Positions 27,327 through 36,652 of a stretch of DNA of 64,000 bases are shown one piece after another. Source of the DNA: Acuticoccus sediminis (lineage in GTDB: Bacteria > Pseudomonadota > Alphaproteobacteria > Rhizobiales > Amorphaceae). The position numbers and the translations under genes are program-made. Within the stretch, counting starts at the first letter, position 1. Every line of letters starts with the position of its first letter. Location of the stretch: the NCBI RefSeq assembly GCF_003258595.1, contig NZ_QHHQ01000001.1:1364001-1428000 (forward strand). The letters run 5' to 3'. Below the pieces are notes generated by a model. It was not told the origin of the DNA. It ran no database searches and worked only from the letters and a program-made list of their open reading frames with translations.

Positions 27327-27749
27327 ATGACGGTGCATCTTCTCAAGCTCTGTGTCGGCGTGACCTCCATCGACGAGCTTCGGCAGTCGGCGGAGCGGCG
27401 TGGTGGTGCCGATCCCTCCGGGGCCATGCGAATCACCACGCGAATGGCGCCCAAGCGCGCCGACGAGGTGCTCGACGAGGGAAGCCTCTACTGGGTCATC
27501 AAGGGCAGCGTGCAGGCGCGCCAGCGGGTCGTCGGCATCGAGCCGTTCACCGACGGCGCCGGCGTCGGCCGGGTCCATATCTTGCTGGAGCCGGACGTCG
27601 TCGCCGTGCGGCCGCGCCCGTGCCGTGCGTTCCAGGGGTGGCGGTACCTGCGCGCCGACGAGGCGCCGGCGGACTTCTCCCTCGCCGCCGTGGACGAGGC
27701 GATGCCCGCCGCCATGCGCCGCGATCTCCTGGAACTCTGCCTGATCTGA
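27327..27749 (+). CDS. DUF1489 family protein
   Basis: 140 residues; a conserved single-domain protein of alphaproteobacteria with unknown function. Diagnostic runs are VHLLKLCVGVTSIDEL at the N-terminus, ITTRMAPKRADEVLDEG, SLYWVIKG and the C-terminal FQGWRYL. The ATG at 27327 begins the family's usual sequence; the frame is open upstream but those codons lie in the promoter region shared with plcP. No signal peptide or membrane helix. Confidence 0.9.
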   Translation: MTVHLLKLCVGVTSIDELRQSAERRGGADPSGAMRITTRMAPKRADEVLDEGSLYWVIKGSVQARQRVVGIEPFTDGAGVGRVHILLEPDVVAVRPRPCRAFQGWRYLRADEAPADFSLAAVDEAMPAAMRRDLLELCLI

Positions 27750-28159
27750 CTTGCGGCCGCGCCGAACGGCCCGCGCCGTCAAGATGCTGCGACCACAGAT
27801 GAATTCCGTTCCGCCCCCGCCGCCGTTTCGACGGGATGGGCGTACGCGGGAGTGGCCTCAGCCACGCGGCAACGAGCCGGCACGCGGTCACGCGCCGTCG
27901 ATCGAGCGCGGCTCACACCGCCAAGTCGGCGAAAACCGTACAGTGGCTCTGTCGTAGCGATCGGCTGGTTTGGCGCCGGCTATCGGGATGACTGCGGCCA
28001 TCCGGGACGCGGCCATCCGGGGTATCCGAACGGGGAGCGCCGTCGTGCCCGCGGCATGCCATGCCGCTTGCCGGCCCGGTTCGCAGGTGCGCGTCCCGCT
28101 CTGGGCCGGGCAGGGGGGCCGGAGCGGGGCGGGACCGCCCGTCCGCTCCGGCGCTTGGC
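27750..28159. other. 410-bp convergent gap between DUF1489 and DUF4167 genes
   Basis: No convincing gene. Short open frames on both strands are Arg-rich and lack ribosome sites. The right end holds a strong hairpin serving the DUF4167 gene. A short direct repeat, GCGGCCATCCGGG (28000-28012, imperfect copy at 28012), is present. No RNA gene was recognised. Confidence 0.6.
28118..28152 (-). terminator. Terminator hairpin downstream of DUF4167 gene
   Basis: GCCGGAGCGG and CCGCTCCGGC form a perfect 10-bp outer stem, and GGGC/GCCC can pair inside. It starts 8 bases after the DUF4167 stop. The strand beyond it is C-rich rather than U-rich. Confidence 0.65.
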
Positions 28160-28981
28160 TCAGTTCGGCTCGCCGGTCTCGGCGGCCGGTTGCGGGGCGG
28201 CGTCCGACGCGGCCTCGCTGCGGCGCGTCCGCGGAGTGCGGGTGCGCGTCGTGGTGGTGGTGCTGCTGCTGCGCCGACGCGGAGTCTTCGGCTTGGCGGC
28301 CTTCTTCGGCTTGGCCTCGGAGGCGTCGCCCTCGGCGTCGGAGCTCTCGTTGTCCGAGGCGCTCGAGTCGTCGTCCGAAGTGTACTCGCCGGCGGCTTCC
28401 ATCTCTACCGGAGACGCCGTCACGACCGGTTGCGGCGCGCGGCCGGGATCGGCCGTAGTGGACGGGCCGTCGTCGTCCTCGTCGTCGCTCGGGGCGGCGT
28501 GCCTGCCGTTCGCCCCGTTGCCGTTGCCGTTACCGTTGCGGTGGTGCGAGTGGGACGGGGCGTCGTCATGGTCGTCGTCGCGGTTGTGGGCGTGGTTGCC
28601 GTTGACGCGAATCGCGCGGCGCATGCCTTCGTCGTCGTCTTCCATCCCGTCGTAGCCGTTGATGGAAGGCTGGTCGCCGCCGCGGCCGCCGCGGTCGTCG
28701 TCCCGTCGGTCGCGCGGTTGCGGCTGACCGGACTGCTCGTAGGCAGCCGCGACGATCCGGTAGTAATGTTCGGCGTGTTGGAAATAGTTTTCAGCCATCA
28801 CGCGGTCGCCCGAAGATTGGGCGTCGCGCGCGAGCTGGGCGTACTTGTCAGCCACCTGCAAAGCCGAACCCCGGATCTTCACGTCGGGGCCGTTCGACTC
28901 GTAGGAGCGTGACAGCGGATTGCCGCCGCCCTTGCTCCGGCTGCGACCACGAAGACGCTTGCTCGGGTTGTTTGGTCTCAT
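28160..28981 (-). CDS. DUF4167 domain protein
   Basis: 273 residues. The conserved DUF4167 block is residues 1-80: RLRGRSRSKGGGNPLSRSYE, then VKIRGSALQVADKY and a helix with ENYFQHAEHYYRI. The rest is low complexity: Asp/Arg/Gly-rich, an Asn-Gly repeat (NGNGNGNGANG), acidic Ser/Asp/Glu stretches and a C-terminal basic Lys/Thr/Arg part. The Arg-rich start and disordered acidic tail suggest nucleic-acid or ribosome association, which is inference. Its place just downstream of prmC-prfA is conserved in Hyphomicrobiales. ATG 28981 begins the conserved block; upstream codons look non-coding. Confidence 0.9.
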   Translation of the reverse strand: MRPNNPSKRLRGRSRSKGGGNPLSRSYESNGPDVKIRGSALQVADKYAQLARDAQSSGDRVMAENYFQHAEHYYRIVAAAYEQSGQPQPRDRRDDDRGGRGGDQPSINGYDGMEDDDEGMRRAIRVNGNHAHNRDDDHDDAPSHSHHRNGNGNGNGANGRHAAPSDDEDDDGPSTTADPGRAPQPVVTASPVEMEAAGEYTSDDDSSASDNESSDAEGDASEAKPKKAAKPKTPRRRSSSTTTTTRTRTPRTRRSEAASDAAPQPAAETGEPN

Positions 28982-29390
28982 CAGCTCGCTTCTCGATCCG
29001 GAACATACGGATGAACACGGACACGAGCGCCCCGGCAGCGCAGTACGCTGCCAATGCGTTGCCATGGACCCCGAAATCGCGGGATCCAATAGCCTCATCC
29101 GGTTCGGTTCGGAACGCCGCCTCAGCAGCGAACCACACTTAATCCGCCCAAACGACGACGGAGACCGTTCGCCCCCTCCGGGGTCGGTAACCTGATCGTC
29201 GCCAGGATGGCGTCAGTGATAACGACGCCCCGCTCACGGGGCAGGCACACGATGCGGAGCCTTTTCCAGTCACGGGCCATAAGCCCGGGGATGCGGCTGC
29301 CGCTCGGCCGACGGCGCCACGTTAGCGGGTCACCGTTGCCTTTCCAATACTTAATTATGATGCCGGGCGATGTTTTCGCAACTGTGGCGC
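28982..29390. other. 409-bp gap between prmC and DUF4167 genes
   Basis: Leader and promoter region for the DUF4167 gene on the minus strand. It contains one perfect small hairpin, GCCCCG-CTCA-CGGGGC (29227-29242), and a more AT-rich patch (29345-29365). No coding frame with a ribosome site or recognisable domain and no tRNA. The hairpin could terminate prmC or be part of a leader RNA. Confidence 0.55.
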
Positions 29391-30278
29391 TCAAACCATA
29401 CTGCGCCGGAGGGACACGGCCCTCGCATCACCATTAAGATCGTCCGCTACGGCCACGACTTCAAGCCCTCGCCGCTCAGCCTCGTAAATTACGGCGTCTC
29501 GGGCCGCCGGGTCGATCTCCACAACGAGGGTGCCGCCCGGCCGCAGCATCGTCGGCACCTGGTCGAAAACGGCGCGATATGCGTTCAACCCGTCCACACC
29601 GCCGTCGAGTGCCAGCCGTGGGTCGAAATCACGCACCGTCGGCTCCAGCGTCGCGATGTCGGCAGTGGTCACGTACGGCGGGTTCGAGACCACGAGGTCG
29701 AAGGTCTGCGCCAGCGCCGCCCCGAAGTTCGCCTGCACGAACGATGACCGGCCGTCGAGGTTGTGCCGCTCGGCGTTGCGCCGCGCCTCGATCAGCGCCT
29801 TGTAGGAAATGTCGACGCCAACCCCATAGGCGGCCAGTCTCTCCGACAGGATGGAGAGGAGAATCGCACCGGTGCCGACACCGAGGTCGGCGATGAGCGT
29901 CGGCGCCTCGGGCGGATAGAGCGCCGTCAGCGCGAGCTCGACGACCGTCTCGGTCTCCGGTCGCGGCTCCAGCGTGTCGTCGGAGACGCGAAGGTCCAGC
30001 GACCAGAAGGCCCGGCGGCCGAGGATGCGGCCGATGGACCGACCCGCGAGCCGCTCCCGCGCGCGGCGCTCCAGCTCGGCGATCTGGTCCGCGTCGATGG
30101 TGAGGCGCGGATTGGCGATCAGTTGAGTCGTCGTCACGTCCAGGGTTTCGGTGACGAGGAGGCGCGCGTCGAGGTCGGGGGTCGAGATTTCCGCTTCGCG
30201 GAAGACGCGCCGGAGCGTATTGTAGAGGTTGCCGAGTTCCGGCTCGCCGGTGAAGATCGGTTCCGCTCGGTCAGGCAT
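29391..30278 (-). CDS. prmC: PrmC (HemK), release-factor glutamine N5-methyltransferase
   Basis: Methylates the Gln of the GGQ motif in peptide release factors. 295 residues. The N-terminal helical domain is followed by a Rossmann methyltransferase: SAM motif [11 protein letters not shown] (about 130-140) and the catalytic NPPY at 199-202. The ATG at 30278 overlaps the prfA stop by 8 bases (ATGCCTGA), matching the substrate-enzyme pairing; an ATG 24 bases upstream is less likely. Confidence 0.95.
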   Translation of the reverse strand: MPDRAEPIFTGEPELGNLYNTLRRVFREAEISTPDLDARLLVTETLDVTTTQLIANPRLTIDADQIAELERRARERLAGRSIGRILGRRAFWSLDLRVSDDTLEPRPETETVVELALTALYPPEAPTLIADLGVGTGAILLSILSERLAAYGVGVDISYKALIEARRNAERHNLDGRSSFVQANFGAALAQTFDLVVSNPPYVTTADIATLEPTVRDFDPRLALDGGVDGLNAYRAVFDQVPTMLRPGGTLVVEIDPAARDAVIYEAERRGLEVVAVADDLNGDARAVSLRRSMV

Positions 30279-31332
30279 CGGCTTCAGCGAGCAGTTTTGC
30301 ATTGTGATCGGTCGCCAGTGCGTCGATCACCTCGCCGAGACCTGCGCCGGACAGGATTTCATCGAGCTTGTACAGCGTCAGGTTGATCCGGTGGTCCGTT
30401 ACGCGCCCCTGCGGGAAGTTGTAGGTGCGGATGCGCTCGGAGCGGTCGCCGGACCCGACCTGCGTCCTGCGGTCCGCGGCGCGCGATTCGGCCGCCTCGC
30501 GGCGATGCATGTCGTAGAGCCGGGCGCGCAGAACCTCCATCGCCCGGGCGCGGTTCTGGTGCTGCGACTTCTCCGACGACGTGACCACGATCCCGGTCGG
30601 CAGGTGGGTGATCCGCACCGCCGAATCGGTGGTGTTGACGTGCTGCCCGCCGGCGCCGGACGCCCGCATCGTGTCGATGCGGATGTCGTTGGCGGGGATG
30701 TCGATGTCGACCTCCTCGGCCTCCGGGAGCACGGCGACGGTGGCGGCGGAGGTGTGGATGCGCCCCCCCGATTCGGTCGCGGGGACGCGCTGCACGCGGT
30801 GGACGCCCGATTCCCACTTCAGCCTGGCGAAGACGCTGTCGCCGCGCACGGCGGCGATGATCTCCTTGTAGCCGCCGGCGTCGCCTTCCGAGAGGCTCAT
30901 CACCTCGACCCGCCAGCCGTTGTCGGACGCGAACCGCTCGTACATGCGGAAGAGGTCGCCGGCGAAGAGCGCGGCCTCCTGACCGCCGGTCCCGGCGCGC
31001 ACCTCGAGGATGGCGCTCTTGCTGTCGGCCTCGTCCTTGGGGAGGAGGGCGACGCGGATCTCGTCGGAAATCGACTCGATGCGCCTCAGGACCGTCGGCC
31101 GCTCGGCCTCTGCCAGCTCCGCGAGCTCGTCGCCCGAGCGCAGCATCTCGTCGATGCCGGCGAGCTCCTTCTCCGCATCGCGGAGGGCGGAGACGGACCG
31201 GACGAGGGGTTCCAGTTCGGCATACTCCCGCGACAGGCGGACGAACTCGTCAGCCGCGGGGCCGGATGCCATGCGTTGTTCCAAGATGTTAAAGCGGTCG
31301 ACGACTTCGTCGAGCCGCTGCCGAAGCGCCAT
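30271..31332 (-). CDS. prfA: Peptide chain release factor 1
   Basis: Terminates translation at UAA and UAG. 353 residues. The codon-recognition tripeptide PAT is at 184-186 and the peptidyl-transferase GGQ at 228-230 in GAGGQHVN. Directly upstream of prmC with an 8-base overlap, and 15 bases downstream of ptsP on the same strand. Confidence 0.97.
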   Translation of the reverse strand: MALRQRLDEVVDRFNILEQRMASGPAADEFVRLSREYAELEPLVRSVSALRDAEKELAGIDEMLRSGDELAELAEAERPTVLRRIESISDEIRVALLPKDEADSKSAILEVRAGTGGQEAALFAGDLFRMYERFASDNGWRVEVMSLSEGDAGGYKEIIAAVRGDSVFARLKWESGVHRVQRVPATESGGRIHTSAATVAVLPEAEEVDIDIPANDIRIDTMRASGAGGQHVNTTDSAVRITHLPTGIVVTSSEKSQHQNRARAMEVLRARLYDMHRREAAESRAADRRTQVGSGDRSERIRTYNFPQGRVTDHRINLTLYKLDEILSGAGLGEVIDALATDHNAKLLAEADA

Positions 31333-31347
31333 GAGTTCGTTTGGGTC

Positions 31348-33630
31348 CTAGACCGGAATGTCGTGTGCGTCCGCAAATCGCGACAGCAGATGACGAATGT
31401 CGTCGCTTCCGCGTCCGGGTTCAAGTCTTGGCCACAGGCGTGCGCGCAACCGTCCCAAGTCCGTGGCGCGAATGGCGGTTTTCACAGGGCCGATGGCGGC
31501 CGGCGGCATCGAGAGCTCGGTGTAGCCGATGCCCATCAGGCACAGCGCTTCCAGCGGCCGGCTGGCGAGATCGCCGCACACGGTGACCGGCACGTTCGCC
31601 TCGCGGCAGGCGTCGGCGATCCGCTTCAGGATTCGCACGAACGACTGCGACAGGGTGTCGAACCGCCCCGCGACGCGCACGTTCGAGCGGTCCGCCGCCA
31701 TCGCGAACTGGTAGAGGTCGTTGGTACCGACCGAGACGAAGTCGACCACCGCCAGCAGCTCCTCCAGCTCGAAGAGCAGGGAGGGGGTCTCCAGCATCAC
31801 GCCGAGCTTCAGCGTGTCCGGCAGCTGGTAGCCGTGCTGGTGCAGGAAGCGGCGCTCGCGGTCGACGAGGGCGCGGCTCGCGTTGAACTCGTCCACGGTG
31901 GTGACCATCGGGAACATGAGCTTCAGCTCGCGCCCGGCCGAGGCCTTGAGGAGCGCGCGGATCTGCGAGCGCAGGAGGCCCGGGCGGTCGAGGCCGAGGC
32001 GGATCGCGCGCCAGCCCATGGCCGGGTTCTCCTCCTCCATCGTGCGCAGGTACGGCAGCACCTTGTCGCCACCAACGTCGAGCGAGCGGAAGGAGACGGG
32101 GCGGCCCTCGGCCTCCTCGTAGATCTTGCGGTAGAGCTGCTCCTGCTCGCGCGGGCGCGGCAGGGTCGGCGAGAGCATGAAGAGGACTTCGGTGCGGAAG
32201 AGGCCGACGCCGGCGGCTCCCGACTCGCGAAGGTGCGGCATGTCCGCCAGCATGCCGGCGTTCATCGACAGCGTGACCTCGACGCCGTCGCGCGTGACGG
32301 CGGGGAGGTTCCGGAGGCGCCGGTACTGGGCCTGGCGCCGCGCCCGGAAGCGCACCTTCTCGGCGAACACGTTCTCGACGTCCGCCGAGGGGCGGATGTG
32401 GACGTCCCCGCCGTCCGCGTCGACGATGATCGCCTCGCCGGACTCCACCATGGAGGTGACTCCGGACGCCTGGCCGATCGTCGGGATTCCGAGCGCGCGG
32501 GCTATCAGGGTGACGTGGCTCGCCGGGCTGCCCTCTTCCATGATGAGGCCGCGGATGCGCGCGCGGTCGTAGTCGAGCAGCTCGGCCGCGCCCATCGTGC
32601 GGGCGACGATGATCGCGTCCCCCGTCACCTGCGCCAGCGACGTGGAGGAGCGGCCCATCAGCTCCCTGAGGAGGCGGTTGGCGATGTCGTCGAGGTCGTG
32701 CAGCCGTTCGCGCACCAGGCGGTCGGTGGAGCGCATGAGGCGGGCGCGGTTGTCCGACTGGACGCGCTCGACCGCGGCCTCGGCGGTCAGGCCGGAGCGG
32801 ACGACGTCGGCCATCTTGCGGGCCCAGCCGCGATCCTCGGCGATCATCAGGAACGCTTCGAGGACGTCGCGCGGCGCGCTCTCGGCCTGCACCTCGTCGC
32901 GCGACAGGTGGGCGACGAGGTTGCCGCGAATCTTGTCGAGCGCGGTCTCGAGGCGCGACAGCTCGAAGTCCACGTCGTCCGTCAGCAGGCGGGTGACGAT
33001 GACGCGCGGCTCGTGCAGCACCGCCCGGCCGAGGCCCACGCCTTCACACAGCGCCACGCCCGACACATGGAGCTGGCGCTTTATGTCGAGCGCCGCGGTC
33101 GGCTGCGGGATCTTCTCGAGATCGCCGGTCCCGGCGATCTCGGCGATCACCATCGCAGTGGTCTGCAGCGCCTCCACTTCCTCGTTGTCGTAGCGCTTGG
33201 GCGCGCGGTTCTGGACCGTGAGCACGCCGATCATGCGGCCGGCCCGCAGCACCGGGACGCCGAGGAAGGTGTTGAAGTCGTCCTCGCCGATCTCCGGCAG
33301 GTAGGCGAACGAGGGGTGAGCGCGCGGATTGGTGATGTTGAGGGGCTGCGCGGTCTTGGCGACACGGCCGACGAGGCCCTCGCCGACGCGCAGTCCCGCG
33401 CGGTGCACCGCCGAGGCGTTGAGGCCGTGCGTCGCGTAGAGTTCCAGCACGCCGTCGGCGCGCAGCACGTAGAGCGACGACACCTCGGCGACCATGTTGT
33501 CGGCGATGATGCGCACGATCCGGTCGAGACGGTCCTGCGCGTCCATCGGCGCAGCCATCACGGCGTGCAATTGCTTGATGAGCTGTCGCGGGCCGGCGAG
33601 CGTGTCGCGCATCGGTCCTCCCTTCGTCAC
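31348..33630 (-). CDS. ptsP: PtsP, enzyme I of the nitrogen phosphotransferase system
   Basis: 760 residues. An N-terminal GAF domain (about 20-170) is followed by the phosphotransferase enzyme I core. The phosphorylated His is near residue 372 in GSPASHVTLIARALG; the C-terminal PEP-binding barrel carries GIGLFRTEVLFM-like GVGLFRTEVLFM, FRSLDVGGDK and GTNDLYQFAMAADR. PtsP passes phosphate from PEP to NPr and EIIA-Ntr, a regulatory relay for nitrogen, carbon and potassium. GAF may sense glutamine or 2-oxoglutarate. ATG 33612 (MRDTLAG) is a second possible start. Confidence 0.95.
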   Translation of the reverse strand: MTKGGPMRDTLAGPRQLIKQLHAVMAAPMDAQDRLDRIVRIIADNMVAEVSSLYVLRADGVLELYATHGLNASAVHRAGLRVGEGLVGRVAKTAQPLNITNPRAHPSFAYLPEIGEDDFNTFLGVPVLRAGRMIGVLTVQNRAPKRYDNEEVEALQTTAMVIAEIAGTGDLEKIPQPTAALDIKRQLHVSGVALCEGVGLGRAVLHEPRVIVTRLLTDDVDFELSRLETALDKIRGNLVAHLSRDEVQAESAPRDVLEAFLMIAEDRGWARKMADVVRSGLTAEAAVERVQSDNRARLMRSTDRLVRERLHDLDDIANRLLRELMGRSSTSLAQVTGDAIIVARTMGAAELLDYDRARIRGLIMEEGSPASHVTLIARALGIPTIGQASGVTSMVESGEAIIVDADGGDVHIRPSADVENVFAEKVRFRARRQAQYRRLRNLPAVTRDGVEVTLSMNAGMLADMPHLRESGAAGVGLFRTEVLFMLSPTLPRPREQEQLYRKIYEEAEGRPVSFRSLDVGGDKVLPYLRTMEEENPAMGWRAIRLGLDRPGLLRSQIRALLKASAGRELKLMFPMVTTVDEFNASRALVDRERRFLHQHGYQLPDTLKLGVMLETPSLLFELEELLAVVDFVSVGTNDLYQFAMAADRSNVRVAGRFDTLSQSFVRILKRIADACREANVPVTVCGDLASRPLEALCLMGIGYTELSMPPAAIGPVKTAIRATDLGRLRARLWPRLEPGRGSDDIRHLLSRFADAHDIPV

Positions 33631-34490
33631 CCGTGTCTGTCAGCGCCAACCGGGCATGTCCGGCTCGTGCCGGAGGTCGCGTTCCTCGAATATTCTCCTG
33701 AGGCCAAGCTGTCTATTTGATTGGCCCGGGGCACTTCATATCCGCCGCGACCTTCGCCAGCAATGGTTGCGTTCGCCTCCCGCGACGGTCGCCCTTCTCG
33801 CGCCATGGCGGCGGGATCGAAGAGGATGCAACGAATGCGCGAGTTTAGCTTCGGACGGTCGAGCATTGGTCATGCGTGTCACGATGCAATCCGAATACCG
33901 TGTCGGCGGCCGCAAATATCGTTAGGAATGGAATGCCATGCCTCCCCTGAGCTCTTGCAGGAATGCAGGCTGTTGGGGGTCGAATTCATCGCCCCCGCCC
34001 CGGCTGCGGCAAGAGCGACTGTCGCACCCGTGAGGAGGGTCCGCGAGCACTTTCGGCCGGCGCCGGGTACACCAGACGAAAAAATTTCGCGCACGGCGGT
34101 CTCGCCCGTGCATCGGGGCCAGATCGGCAGGGGAGAGGGGATGATGGGGAGCCTCCCGACGCATCGCCCGATCAATCAGAGGTAGGTCTCTGGCCGCCGG
34201 TCACATTGCGCAACAACGTCTTTCACCAGCACGTGGCCACGATCGGCCAGCCGGTGGACCATCGCATTGATCGCGCAGCCAGAATCCGGAGATGCGTGTC
34301 CCGGAAACGCGGTCGGCGGAGAATGGTTCCGCCCAACGTCAAAAAATAAAAATTTTCACAAGACTGAATTCGCAGCGACCGTGAGGGGCTGCGCTCCGCC
34401 ATGGTCGTCTGCCGCCGTCCAGGCGGTCGGCAGACGCGCGGCGGGCCGTCCCGGCGGAGGCGCGCGGCGCGCCTCCGGACGGGCCGCCGG
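33631..34490. other. 860-bp gene-poor gap between lysC and ptsP
   Basis: The largest gap in the window. It is less GC-rich than its surroundings and lacks convincing genes. Features seen: a strong small hairpin GGGGG-T-CGA-ATTCA-TCG-CCCCC (33975-33996), an A/T block around 34340-34362 on the far side of the lysC terminator, and a perfect GTCTGCCG/CGGCAGAC inverted repeat (about 34407-34435). A 98-codon minus-strand frame (33879-34175) contains a hydrophobic run but no family signature. The ptsP promoter should lie near the right-hand start of ptsP, that is, at 33631 upward. No tRNA or known RNA family recognised. Confidence 0.55.
34441..34487 (-). terminator. Large hairpin downstream of lysC
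   Basis: Two stacked 10-bp stems: 34455-34464 with 34468-34477 (perfect) and 34441-34450 with 34478-34487 (one mismatch), separated by a 4-base bulge. It begins 4 bases after the lysC stop. No immediate U-run follows; an A/T block appears about 80 bases further. Confidence 0.7.
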
Positions 34491-35729
34491 TCAGGCAGCG
34501 GCCTTGTCGAGGCCGTAGACGGAGTGGAGCGTGCGGACCGCGAGCTCGGTATAGGCCGAATCGATCAGCACCGAGATCTTGATCTCCGACGTGGTGATCG
34601 CGCGGATATTGATCGACCGCTCCGCCAGCGCCCTGAACGCCGTCGCGGCGACGCCGGCGTGGCTGCGCATGCCGATGCCGATCACCGACACCTTCACCAC
34701 GTCGCGGTCGCCGATGATCTTGCCGAAGCCCAGCTTGTCGCGCTGCGCCTCGAGCGTCGCCAGGGCCCGCTCGTAGTCGGCCTCGGGGATGGTGAAGGTG
34801 ATGTCGGTCGTGGACCCGTCGTCCGAGATGTTCTGGACGATCATGTCCACGTTGATGCCCGCCTCGGCGAGCGGCCCGAACACCTTGTAGGCGACGCCCG
34901 GGGAATCGGGAACGTCGCGCAAGGTGACCTGGGCCTCGTCCTTGGCGTAGGCGATGGAGGTGACGGTTTCCTGTTCCATATCGTCCATCTCGGCGGTGAT
35001 CAGCGTGCCTTCGGGCGGCAAGGCGGGGTCGGCGAAGGAGGAGCACACGAGGACGGGCACTTCGTGCACCATCGCGAGCTCCACCGAGCGCACATGGAGG
35101 ACCTTCGCGCCCAGCGAGGCCATCTCCAGCATTTCCTCGTGCGACACGCGCGGCAGCCGGCGTGCCGACTTCACGATGCGCGGGTCGGTCGTGTAGACGC
35201 CGTCGACGTCCGTATAGATATCACAGCGGTCCGCCTTCAGCGCGGCCGCCATCGCGACGGCGGTGGTGTCGGAGCCGCCGCGTCCCAGAGTGGTGATGCG
35301 GTTCATCGACGAGATGCCCTGGAAGCCGGCGATTACCGCCACCTGTCCCTGCGCAAGGCGCTCGCGCAGCACGTCGGCATCGATCGAGTTGACGCGTGCG
35401 GCGCCGTGGGCGTCGTCGGTGCGGGTTTTAATCTGCCAGCCCTGCCAGGAACGCGCGTCGATTCCCATCGACTGGAGCACGATCGCGAGGAGACCCGAGG
35501 TGACGTTCTCACCGGAGGAGACGATGGCGTCGTATTCGCGCGCATCGTGCAGCGGTGAGGCGTCCCGGCAGAGGGCGACGAGACGGTTCGTCTCCCCCGC
35601 CATGGCCGAAACGACAACGGCCACCTCGTTCCCCGCTTTAATCTCGCGCTCCACGTGACGTGCGACGTTGCGGATGCGGTCGAGGTCGGCGACGGACGTG
35701 CCGCCGAATTTCATAACGATGCGGGCCAT
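34491..35729 (-). CDS. lysC: Aspartate kinase
   Basis: Phosphorylates aspartate in the first step to lysine, methionine and threonine. 412 residues, monofunctional. The kinase domain opens with IVMKFGGTSVADLDRI and carries GRGGSDTTAVAMAAAL near residue 150. Two ACT domains follow from about residue 265, the site of feedback control by lysine or threonine. Divergent from ubiG over 78 bases, an arrangement typical of Hyphomicrobiales. Confidence 0.97.
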   Translation of the reverse strand: MARIVMKFGGTSVADLDRIRNVARHVEREIKAGNEVAVVVSAMAGETNRLVALCRDASPLHDAREYDAIVSSGENVTSGLLAIVLQSMGIDARSWQGWQIKTRTDDAHGAARVNSIDADVLRERLAQGQVAVIAGFQGISSMNRITTLGRGGSDTTAVAMAAALKADRCDIYTDVDGVYTTDPRIVKSARRLPRVSHEEMLEMASLGAKVLHVRSVELAMVHEVPVLVCSSFADPALPPEGTLITAEMDDMEQETVTSIAYAKDEAQVTLRDVPDSPGVAYKVFGPLAEAGINVDMIVQNISDDGSTTDITFTIPEADYERALATLEAQRDKLGFGKIIGDRDVVKVSVIGIGMRSHAGVAATAFRALAERSINIRAITTSEIKISVLIDSAYTELAVRTLHSVYGLDKAAA

Positions 35730-35807
35730 GGGGGCGGTTTCAGATGTTGCGTATTGAGTGGAGGCCGCTAGCTAGCAGGGTCAGCCACGAACAACAACGG
35801 TTAGCCC

Positions 35808-36554
35808 ATGTCCACCATCGATGTCGCCGAAGTCGACAAGTTCGATCGCCTCGCCGCCGAGTGGTGGAATCCGAACGGCAAGATGAAGCCGCTGCACAAG
35901 TTCAACCCGGTGCGGCTGACCTACCTGCGGCAGACGCTGTGCCGGCATTTCGACCGCGATCCCAAGCTGGAGGCGCCGCTGGCGGGGCTCAGGATCGCCG
36001 ACATCGGCTGCGGCGGCGGGCTGCTGTCCGAGCCGCTCGCCCGGATGGGCGCCGACGTCGTCGGCGTCGACGCGGCGCGGACCAACATCGAGGTCGCCCG
36101 GATCCATGCCGGGCAGAGCGGCGTCGCGGTCGACTACCGCAACACCACCGCCGAGGACATGGTCGCCGCCGGCGAGACCTTCGATGCGGTGCTCGCGATG
36201 GAGATCGTCGAGCACGTCGCCGACGTCGACGCGTTCGTCGCCGCCTGCGCCGCGATGGTGCGGCCCGAGGGGCTCACGGTGTTCGCGACCATCAACCGGA
36301 CGCCGAAGGCCTTCGCCCTTGCGATCGTCGGGGCGGAATATGTCCTGCGCTGGCTGCCGCGCGGCACGCACCAGTTCCACAAGCTGGTGCGGCCGGTGGA
36401 GCTGGAGCGCGCGCTTGAGGCCAACGGCCTGTCGCCGCGCCAGCCGGTCGGCGTGGTCTTCAACCCGATCCGCGACGAGTGGAGTCTCGGCCAGGACACG
36501 GACGTCAACTACATGATCCTGGCGGTGAAGCCGGCAGAGGGCCAGGTCGTCTGA
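35808..36554 (+). CDS. ubiG: UbiG, ubiquinone biosynthesis O-methyltransferase
   Basis: SAM-dependent enzyme performing both O-methylations of ubiquinone biosynthesis. 248 residues. The UbiG start [19 protein letters not shown] is followed by SAM motif [16 protein letters not shown] (about 64-78), [11 protein letters not shown] and the membrane-contact segment [14 protein letters not shown]. Single gene divergent from lysC. Confidence 0.96.
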   Translation: MSTIDVAEVDKFDRLAAEWWNPNGKMKPLHKFNPVRLTYLRQTLCRHFDRDPKLEAPLAGLRIADIGCGGGLLSEPLARMGADVVGVDAARTNIEVARIHAGQSGVAVDYRNTTAEDMVAAGETFDAVLAMEIVEHVADVDAFVAACAAMVRPEGLTVFATINRTPKAFALAIVGAEYVLRWLPRGTHQFHKLVRPVELERALEANGLSPRQPVGVVFNPIRDEWSLGQDTDVNYMILAVKPAEGQVV

Positions 36555-36652
36555 CCGCGGGAGCGGCGGGACCGGCCCCGCGACCCTGACCGTGGACGCC
36601 GCCGCCGGACCGGGCGCCCCAGCGGACGCGGCCCGGCACGCGCGGCGGTGCG

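Noticed and set aside
30229-33720. A 1163-codon plus-strand open frame opposite prfA and ptsP
   Set aside because: Antisense to two clear housekeeping genes; composition is Arg/Ala/Gly/Val-rich with no domain, and it has no ribosome site.
33879-34175. A 98-codon minus-strand frame with a hydrophobic run that could be a signal peptide
   Set aside because: No ribosome site, codon use unlike neighbouring genes and no family similarity that I recognise; kept only as part of the gap description.
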